Shown: positions 59,143 to 64,000 of the stretch, one piece after another
How the letters are laid out: each line of letters begins with the position of its first letter
How positions within the stretch are numbered: position 1 is the stretch's first letter
DNA from: Pseudomonas citrullilanati
GTDB taxonomy: Bacteria > Pseudomonadota > Gammaproteobacteria > Pseudomonadales > Pseudomonadaceae
Direction of reading: 5' to 3'
Length of the DNA stretch: 64,000 nt
NCBI RefSeq assembly: GCF_030580855.1
Contig: NZ_JAUQOP010000005.1
Location: 62,001 to 126,000 of the forward strand
Notes under the pieces: model-generated
Seen by the model: only the letters and a program-made list of their open reading frames with translations
The model's database searches: none
Told to the model about the DNA's origin: nothing
Made by a program: the position numbers and the translations under genes

Positions 59143-61320
59143 TCACAACCCGTTGGCTGCCTTGAACTCGCGACGACGGCGATGCAGCACAGGCTCGGTG
59201 TAGCCGTTAGGCTGCTTCGTGCCTTCGATCACCAGTTCGACCGCCGCCTGGAAGGCGATGTTGTTGTCGAAGTCCGGTGCCAGCGGGCGATACAGCGGGT
59301 CGTTGGCGTTCTGGCGGTCCACCACCGGCGCCATGCGCTTGAGGCTTTCCATCACCTGGTCCTGGGTGACGACGCCGTGGCGCAGCCAGTTGGCGATGTG
59401 CTGGCTGGAGATGCGCAGTGTCGCACGGTCTTCCATCAAGCCGATGTCGTTGATGTCCGGCACCTTGGAGCAACCCACGCCCTGGTCGATCCAGCGCACC
59501 ACGTAGCCGAGGATGCCCTGGGCGTTGTTGTCCAGCTCGTGCCGGATCTGCTCCGGCGTCCAGCTCGGGTTGACGGCCAGCGGGATGGTCAGGATGTCGT
59601 CCACCGAGGCGCGGGTGCGCTTGGCCAGCTCGGCCTGGCGGGCGAACACGTCGACCTTGTGGTAGTGCAGCGCATGCAGCGCGGCGGCGGTCGGCGATGG
59701 TACCCAGGCGGTGTTGGCACCGGCCAGCGGGTGGGCGATTTTCTGTTCGAGCATCGCCGCCATCAGGTCGGGCATGGCCCACATGCCCTTGCCGATTTGC
59801 GCACGGCCCTGCAGGCCGGTGCTCAAGCCGATGTCGACGTTCCAGTTCTCGTACGCGGCGATCCACTTCTCGGCCTTCATGTCGGCCTTGCGCACCATCG
59901 GGCCGGCTTCCATGGAGGTGTGGATCTCATCGCCAGTGCGGTCGAGGAAGCCAGTGTTGATGAACACCACGCGCTCGCTGGCCGCCTTGATACAGGCCTT
60001 GAGGTTGACCGTGGTGCGGCGCTCCTCGTCCATGATCCCGACCTTGAGGGTGTTGCGCGGCAGGTTCAGCACGTCTTCGATGCGGCCGAACAGTTCGTTG
60101 GTGAACGCGGCTTCTTCCGGCCCGTGCATTTTCGGCTTGACGATGTACACCGAGCCGGTGCGGCTGTTGCGACGGGTCGTGTTGCCGTTGAGGCTGTGGA
60201 TCGCCGCGAGGCTGGTGACCAGGCCGTCGAGGATACCTTCCGGCACTTCGTTGCCGTTTTTGTCCAGGATCGCGTCGATGGTCATCAGGTGGCCGACGTT
60301 ACGCACGAACAACAGCGAGCGACCGTGCAGCGTCAGGCTCGAACCGTCGGCGGTGGTGTAGACGCGGTCGGCGTTCATGGTCCGGGTAAAGGTCTGGCCG
60401 CCCTTGGCGACCTGTTCCGACAGGTCGCCCTTCATCAGGCCTAGCCAGTTGCGGTAGATCACCACCTTGTCATCGGCATCGACGGCGGCCACCGAGTCTT
60501 CGCAGTCCATGATGGTGGTCAGCGCGGCTTCCATCAGGATGTCCTTCACACCGGCGGCGTCGGTCTGGCCGACCGGGGTGCTGGCATCGATCTGGATTTC
60601 GAAATGCAGGCCGTTGTGCTTGAGCAACACGGCGGCCGGTGCCGCGGCATCGCCCTGGAAGCCGATCAACTGGGCATCGTCACGCAGGCCGCTGTTGCTG
60701 CCGCCCTTGAGGGTGACCACCAGTTTGCCGTCGACGATCTTGTAGGCGGTGGAGTCGACGTGGGAACCGGCCGCCAGGGGCGCCGCCTCGTCGAGGAAGG
60801 CGCGGGCGAAGGCGATGACCTTGTCGCCGCGGACCTTGTTGTAGCCTTTGCCCTTTTCCGCGCCGTCGGCCTCGCTGATGGCGTCGGTGCCGTACAGCGC
60901 GTCGTACAGCGAACCCCAGCGGGCGTTCGAGGCGTTGAGGGCGAAGCGGGCATTCATCACCGGCACCACCAGTTGCGGGCCGGCCATGCGGGCGATTTCG
61001 TCATCGACGTTCTGGGTCGTGGCCTGGAAATCCGCCGCTTCTGGCAGCAGGTAGCCGATGTCTTGCAGGAAAGCTTTGTAAGCCACGGCGTCGTGCGCCT
61101 GGCCGGCACGGGCCTGGTGCCAGGCATCGATGCGTGCCTGGAAATCGTCGCGTTTGGCGAGTAGGGCTTGGTTCTTCGGCGCCAGGTCATGAATGACCTT
61201 GTCGGCACCGGCCCAGAATGCATCGGCGGTGAGGCCGGTTCCGGGAATGGCTTCGTTATTCACGAAGTCGAACAGGACTTTGGCGACCTGCAGGCCACCG
61301 ACTTGAACGTGTTCAGTCAT
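59143..61320 (-). CDS. glcB: Malate synthase G
   Basis: From ATG 61320 (GAGG six bases upstream) the 725-residue product starts [19 protein letters not shown]. It has the malate synthase motifs [53 protein letters not shown], and [22 protein letters not shown]. It condenses glyoxylate with acetyl-CoA to malate. Single gene with its own terminator. A dyad ATGTAGT..ACTACAT lies about 205 bases upstream. Confidence 0.95.
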   Translation of the reverse strand: MTEHVQVGGLQVAKVLFDFVNNEAIPGTGLTADAFWAGADKVIHDLAPKNQALLAKRDDFQARIDAWHQARAGQAHDAVAYKAFLQDIGYLLPEAADFQATTQNVDDEIARMAGPQLVVPVMNARFALNASNARWGSLYDALYGTDAISEADGAEKGKGYNKVRGDKVIAFARAFLDEAAPLAAGSHVDSTAYKIVDGKLVVTLKGGSNSGLRDDAQLIGFQGDAAAPAAVLLKHNGLHFEIQIDASTPVGQTDAAGVKDILMEAALTTIMDCEDSVAAVDADDKVVIYRNWLGLMKGDLSEQVAKGGQTFTRTMNADRVYTTADGSSLTLHGRSLLFVRNVGHLMTIDAILDKNGNEVPEGILDGLVTSLAAIHSLNGNTTRRNSRTGSVYIVKPKMHGPEEAAFTNELFGRIEDVLNLPRNTLKVGIMDEERRTTVNLKACIKAASERVVFINTGFLDRTGDEIHTSMEAGPMVRKADMKAEKWIAAYENWNVDIGLSTGLQGRAQIGKGMWAMPDLMAAMLEQKIAHPLAGANTAWVPSPTAAALHALHYHKVDVFARQAELAKRTRASVDDILTIPLAVNPSWTPEQIRHELDNNAQGILGYVVRWIDQGVGCSKVPDINDIGLMEDRATLRISSQHIANWLRHGVVTQDQVMESLKRMAPVVDRQNANDPLYRPLAPDFDNNIAFQAAVELVIEGTKQPNGYTEPVLHRRRREFKAANGL

Positions 61321-61522
61321 TGCTTGCCTCACTCTGCTCAGCTATTTCGCTTTTCAGCTCTTCGATTTTGACAATGAAGCCTCGGGACATTTAAACCACA
61401 AACCCCGGTACCAGTACATGCCATCGCTGGCGGCTGGGTGGGACCTATCAAAGGGCTCTTGGCCTTGCTGACGGGGCTTTCAGGGATGCGACTGCGCCTT
61501 AAGCAGACATCGGTCCAACATT

Positions 61523-61550
61523 ATGTAGTGCTCGCTGCGGCATACTACAT
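61523..61550. promoter_or_regulatory. Inverted repeat in the glcB-gcvR-like gap
   Basis: ATGTAGT at 61523-61529 and ACTACAT at 61544-61550 are perfect 7-base arms 14 bases apart in the 433-base divergent region. It may be an operator for glcB; nothing else in the gap is recognisable. Confidence 0.35.
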
Positions 61551-61753
61551 GATCAACTGCGGTTGTGAAAATTAGACTAATTGCGTCGTTCCGCGACCGA
61601 CTAAAGCACTACGGTCACGACGGGGCACCGGATGTTCTCAAAAAATAGGTGGATTGTTCCAGATAAATCTTGAAACTTGTACACGATTCTCTGTGCAAGG
61701 GGGATTCGCGTGTCCTGTCTATACTCTGGCTTCTTACAACAGGAGGCTGCGCC

Positions 61754-62272
61754 ATGGACCATCTGGTCATCACTGTTTTCGCCCCGGACAAGCCCGGTCA
61801 GGTCGAGCGCATCGCCGAGTGCATCGCCGAGCACGGCGGTAACTGGCTGGAAAGCCGCATGTCGCACCTGGCCGGGCAATTTGCCGGGATCCTGCGCCTC
61901 AGCGCGCCGGCCGAGGCCCATGAAGAACTGATCGAGGCCTTGCAGGGACTGTCGGCCCACGGCATCCGCGTGTTGATCGCCGAGAGCGCCGTCGAAGAAT
62001 CGTGCACCTGGAAGCCCATCGCCATGGAACTGGTGGGAAACGATCGTCCTGGCATCGTGCGAGATATCACCCGGTTGCTGAGCGAGCAGGGTGTGAACGT
62101 CGAGCGCTTGGTCACCCGCGTCGGACCGGCACCGATGAGCAGTGAATTATTGTTCCATGCCGAGGCGAGACTGGGCGTGCCGCTGACGTTGTCCCTGGAG
62201 ACCTTGCAGGGGCGCTTGGAGACCCTGGCCGATGAGTTGATGGTGGAGCTCAAGCTCAGCGACGAGGAATGA
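61754..62272 (+). CDS. GcvR-like tandem ACT-domain regulator
   Basis: From ATG 61754 (GGAGG seven bases upstream) the 172-residue protein has two ACT domains, LVITVFAPDKPGQVERIAECIAEHGGNW (about 3-80) and IAMELVGNDRPGIVRDITRLLSEQGVNVERL (about 90-165). It matches the glycine cleavage repressor GcvR family, which binds glycine and acts through protein contacts. Its presence beside glcB (glyoxylate) is consistent with C2 metabolism. A short in-frame extension upstream lacks a start site. Confidence 0.85.
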   Translation: MDHLVITVFAPDKPGQVERIAECIAEHGGNWLESRMSHLAGQFAGILRLSAPAEAHEELIEALQGLSAHGIRVLIAESAVEESCTWKPIAMELVGNDRPGIVRDITRLLSEQGVNVERLVTRVGPAPMSSELLFHAEARLGVPLTLSLETLQGRLETLADELMVELKLSDEE

Positions 62273-62489
62273 AGCAGGTTATCCAAGGAAAAACTGCGCC
62301 TGCCTGTGGATAACCTGTAGAAACCCGGCGCCAGCCCCTGCCCGCCGGGCCTTTCCCGGCGATGCTCAAAAAATCACCAATTATCAAGGGCTTGTGCACA
62401 AACGGCGGGGATCACGCTGTGGATAACCTTGGGAAAGGTCAGCGCAGGCCATGCAGCACGTGGCCTGTAGAGAGTTGTACGTTTTTTGA

Positions 62490-63377
62490 TCAGGTGCGTC
62501 GGCGCATGCTGACCACGGCGTCGATGCTGTAGACCGCCAGCCCGGCCCAGATGAACAGGAACGCCACCAGCGTGCTGGACGACAGGTGCTCACCAAACAG
62601 CGTAACGGCGAGCAACAGCACCAGCGTCGGCGCGATGTACTGGAGAAAACCGATGGTCGTGTAGGGCAAGTGCCGTGTTGCGGCGTTGAAGCACACCAGC
62701 GGCACCAATGTCACCGGGCCGGCCGCCACCAGCCACCAGGCTTCGGAAGTGGTCCAGAAGGCCGCCTGGGCGCTGGTGGCCGCCGGGTTGAACAGCAACC
62801 AGGCGATGGCGATCGGCACCAGCATCCAGGTTTCCACCACCAGCCCCGGCAACGCCTTGACGGGCGCCTGCTTGCGGATCAAGCCATAGAACCCGAAGGT
62901 CAGCGCCAGGGCCAGCGACACCCAGGGCAGGCTGCCCACTTGCCAGACCTGTTGCGCCACGCCGACCGCCGCCAGGCCCACCGCGAGCCATTGCATGCGC
63001 CGCAGTCGCTCACCGAGCAGCACCATGCCCAGCAGCACATTCACCAGCGGATTGATGTAATAGCCCAGGCTGGCTTCGAGCATGCGTCCGTTGTTCACCG
63101 CCCAGACATAGGTCAGCCAGTTGGCCGCGATCAACGTGCCGCTCAGGGCCAGGATCGCCAGGCGACGTGGATTGTCCCGCAGCTCGCGCCACCAGCCGGG
63201 ATGCTTCCAGACCATCAGCAAGGCCGCGCCGAACAGCGCCGACCACAGCACCCGATGGATGATGATCTCCACGGATGGCACGCTGGCGATGGCTTTGAAA
63301 TAGATCGGGAACAGGCCCCAGATGATGTAGGCGCTCAGGCCCAGGATGTACCCGCGACGCGGGTTGGCGGCTTGCAT
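62490..63377 (-). CDS. rarD: EamA-family transporter RarD
   Basis: The 295-residue, ten-helix protein begins RRGYILGLSAYIIWGLFPIYFKAI, the RarD signature, with WLTYVWAVNNGRMLEASLGYYINPLVNVLLG and YTTIGFLQYIAPTLVLLLAV. Transport substrate is unknown (linked to chloramphenicol sensitivity in some reports). The 217-base gap to the GcvR-like gene holds two DnaA-box matches (62305 and 62418) and no gene. Confidence 0.9.
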   Translation of the reverse strand: MQAANPRRGYILGLSAYIIWGLFPIYFKAIASVPSVEIIIHRVLWSALFGAALLMVWKHPGWWRELRDNPRRLAILALSGTLIAANWLTYVWAVNNGRMLEASLGYYINPLVNVLLGMVLLGERLRRMQWLAVGLAAVGVAQQVWQVGSLPWVSLALALTFGFYGLIRKQAPVKALPGLVVETWMLVPIAIAWLLFNPAATSAQAAFWTTSEAWWLVAAGPVTLVPLVCFNAATRHLPYTTIGFLQYIAPTLVLLLAVTLFGEHLSSSTLVAFLFIWAGLAVYSIDAVVSMRRRT

Positions 63378-63466
63378 GCAGAGTCCTTGCTTAGGCAGCT
63401 AACAAAGGAGCGATTGTAAGGAGATTTTTCAGGTTGTGCTGGGAGTGTTTAAGCACAAGATCCTCT

Positions 63467-63556
63467 TGTAGGAGCGAGCCTGCTCGCGATAGCGGTGTAT
63501 CTGCCAGCATCCAGCGCGAATGTTGCGCCGCCATCGCGAGCAGGCTCGCTCCCACA
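63467..63556. repeat. REP-type inverted repeat between rarD and srkA
   Basis: TTGTAGGAGCGAGCCTGCTC at 63467 and GAGCAGGCTCGCTCCCACA to 63556. Confidence 0.8.
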
Positions 63557-63583
63557 GAGTCAATGAGTTCAGGATCCGCTCGC

Positions 63584-64000
63584 TCAAAACAGCTTCAACG
63601 GCTCTTCATCCAGCGCCGCCAATTGCTCGCGCAGGGCCAGGATATGGTCGCCCCAATAGCGTTCGCTGCCGAACCACGGGAAGCTGCGAGGGAACGCCGG
63701 GTCGTCCCAGCGCCGTGCCAGCCAGGCGCTGTAATGCATCAGGCGCAAGGCGCGCAGGGGTTCGATCAGCGCCAGTTCCCGCGGGTCGAAGTCGTGGAAC
63801 TCCTGGTAGCCGTCCATCAACTCCGACAATTGCCCGAGGCGTTCCTGGCGCTCGCCGGCGAGCATCATCCACAAGTCCTGCACCGCCGGCCCCATGCGGC
63901 AATCGTCGAGGTCGACGATGTGGAACACTTCATCGCGGCACATCATGTTGCCGGGGTGGCAATCGCCGTGCATGCGGATGACCGAGTGGGGCGTGGCGGC
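63584..64000 (-). CDS. srkA: Stress response kinase A (SrkA/YihE), N-terminus cut by window edge
   Basis: About 139 C-terminal residues are visible and the frame continues past the right edge. VIRMHGDCHPGNMM is the catalytic loop (HGDxHxxN) and FHIVDLDDCRMGPAVQDLWMML the metal-binding DxD of the choline kinase-like fold; the ending YWGDHILALREQLAALDEEPLKLF is typical of SrkA. It phosphorylates Ser/Thr on proteins and protects against stress in E. coli. It neighbours rarD as PA0486 does PA0485 in my recall. Confidence 0.88.
   Translation of the reverse strand, partial: AATPHSVIRMHGDCHPGNMMCRDEVFHIVDLDDCRMGPAVQDLWMMLAGERQERLGQLSELMDGYQEFHDFDPRELALIEPLRALRLMHYSAWLARRWDDPAFPRSFPWFGSERYWGDHILALREQLAALDEEPLKLF

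Noticed and set aside
4363..63556. CRISPR array or IS ends from the many repeated sequences
   Set aside because: Repeats are dispersed single inverted pairs without regular spacers, cas genes or transposase genes; they are REP-type elements.

Overview
This window is a piece of a Pseudomonas chromosome, most likely from the P. fluorescens group. Three things point there: GC-rich coding with strong GC codon bias, dense REP-type inverted repeats between genes (GTGGGAGCGAGC..GCTCGCGA), and long gene blocks whose order I recall from P. aeruginosa PAO1 (dipeptidase to fdhA resembles PA5396-PA5421; creBCD, fiuA/fiuR/fiuI, glcB, rarD, srkA resemble PA0463-PA0486). No tool was run; all family names are from reading the translations.

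1-8.5 kb and 19-33.3 kb form one glycine betaine/choline catabolic block. gbcA/gbcB demethylate glycine betaine to dimethylglycine. dgcA/dgcB with a dedicated electron transfer flavoprotein pair take dimethylglycine to sarcosine. soxBDAG oxidises sarcosine to glycine. glyA, purU and fdhA handle the one-carbon units, and a threonine aldolase sits alongside. A dipeptidase-like protein that lacks several canonical zinc ligands leads the dgc operon.

8.7-11.8 kb is an AT-rich island splitting this block. It encodes a 70-72 residue peptide with a Gly/Pro-rich, two-cysteine tail ending WKW, then a stem-loop, a DUF6875-like protein with a C-terminal membrane anchor, and a compact ABC exporter. A Fur-like operator lies just upstream of the peptide gene. 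I read this as a candidate iron-regulated, exported ribosomal peptide system (microcin or RiPP type). Three copies of a 37-40 bp element containing a perfect DnaA box follow at exactly 182 bp spacing.

12.2-18.9 kb holds three co-directional genes: a GMC oxidoreductase fused to an alpha/beta hydrolase with a cysteine at the nucleophile position, a membrane-anchored di-heme cytochrome, and a metallophosphoesterase.

33.3-43.5 kb is an accessory region. It has three short RHS-core proteins with unrelated C-terminal tips (one with an F-box-like motif and a bipartite NLS-like tail), three small secreted DUF3757-like proteins, a cold-shock protein, a two-domain carbohydrate-binding-like protein, and a frameshifted DUF2780 gene. 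Six copies of a palindrome (core ACTGTCA..TGACAGT) lie upstream of genes here and suggest a shared, undescribed regulator.

43.5-64 kb is more ordinary core genome: creBCD with a candidate CreB-binding triplet repeat, a GST, an MFS carrier, a PepSY protein, a ferrichrome-type receptor with its FecIR pair, a cNMP/CBS/DUF294 protein overlapping an exonuclease, a receiver protein, malate synthase G, a GcvR-like regulator, RarD, and a truncated SrkA kinase at the right edge.
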